This document shows positions 53,822 to 54,046 of a stretch of 54,046 bases of DNA, in pieces (position 1 is the stretch's first letter; the number at the start of each line of letters is the position of its first letter). A program made the position numbers and the translations under genes. A model generated the notes under the pieces. It was not told the DNA's origin. It saw nothing but the letters and a program-made list of their open reading frames with translations, and did no database searches. Where the stretch lies: the NCBI RefSeq assembly GCF_012927645.1, contig NZ_JABBMT010000026.1, forward strand, positions 1 to 54,046. Direction: 5' to 3'. Origin of the DNA: Pseudoalteromonas arctica. Lineage in GTDB: Bacteria; Pseudomonadota; Gammaproteobacteria; Enterobacterales; Alteromonadaceae.

Positions 53822-53827
53822 TTGGTA
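53728..53827 (+). other. attC recombination site of cassette 2
   Basis: 100 bases. R'' GTATAAC (53728-53734) and R' GTTGGTA (53821-53827). The L boxes CCAAGTAAGCGGG and CCCCTTCTTGG pair with extrahelical bases. The central stem ACGTGGGCT (53759-53767) and AGCCCACGT (53791-53799) is a perfect 9 bp around a 23-base loop. Overall it resembles the long attC sites of Vibrio-type chromosomal arrays, with the AACAAA start and the GGGGCGTT end. Confidence 0.88.
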
Positions 53828-54046
53828 TGACTCCCACTGTCAAGTTAAACGCACTGATCCTTGCCTAACTTTTTAAGCCATAATTACTTCAGCTCGAATT
53901 AGAGCAAGTTAATACATAGGATGAAGCAAGTAATGTCGTCGGTTATCTTGCTGATATTCGTTGGTTATTACTATTTCTAGTAACAGAGCAGACCTTACTT
54001 AGTTCGTCGTGGCACCTGTCTTCAGTCTATGTTCGTGGTTCAATGC
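53828..54046. other. right flank, start of a further cassette or array end
   Basis: No convincing gene. A 19-codon ATG frame at 53921 (MKQVMSSVILLIFVGYYYF) is hydrophobic but ends quickly and has no proper ribosome site. If another cassette begins at 53822, its own attC should start with a sequence ending in TACCAAC beyond this window. Confidence 0.4.

Noticed and set aside
1..54046. CRISPR array, tRNA or rRNA genes, prophage
   Set aside because: No regularly spaced repeats, no clover-leaf sequences and no phage structural genes were seen on reading both strands.

Overview
The window looks like chromosome of a marine gammaproteobacterium of the Alteromonadales, most likely Pseudoalteromonas. 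The reasons are the AT-rich DNA, the Shewanella/Pseudoalteromonas order of the branched-chain amino acid catabolic genes beside a MerR-type LiuR regulator, a BirA-type operator between bioB and bioA, the 5-oxoproline operon, and AT-rich intrinsic terminators. This genus call is inference; no rRNA gene is present.

Layout. 1-4217 is an accessory, decaying zone: the ends of two insertion sequences (ISAs1-like and IS66-like), a secreted PPC-like protein, two unrecognised genes, a truncated AbiTii-type gene and an IS4-family transposase fragment that appears to have truncated it. 4400-14408 is housekeeping: gloA, htpX, the biotin operon bioBFCD with divergent bioA, a small P-loop kinase, asnS and an HDOD protein.

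14586-30980 is a catabolic block for leucine, isoleucine and valine. On the minus strand run thiolase, mmsA, acyl-CoA dehydrogenase, enoyl-CoA hydratase, 3-hydroxyisobutyryl-CoA hydrolase, mmsB and an SDR dehydrogenase (valine/isoleucine arm). Divergent from them is liuR followed by liuABCDE and a two-subunit 3-oxoacid CoA-transferase (leucine arm, ending in acetoacetate activation). Two LiuR-like palindromes lie between the arms.

31171-51122 holds a MsrA-thioredoxin-MsrB fusion, a 5-oxoproline utilisation operon (pxpB, pxpC, a DUF969/DUF979 transporter, pcp) without pxpA, asnB, a BCCT transporter, a DUF294/CBS protein with a DnaQ-like exonuclease, an RND efflux pair, trhO, a DEAD-box helicase and a CvfB-like S1 protein.

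51435-53821 is the most unusual part: two integron gene cassettes, each closed by an attC site, with no integrase in the window. Cassette 1 carries two overlapping unrecognised genes: a protein with a long hydrophobic segment and a three-helix membrane protein, resembling a toxin/immunity or defence pair. Cassette 2 carries a secreted esterase. The cassette boundaries are supported directly: the first bases of each cassette are the reverse complement of the inverse core of its own attC.
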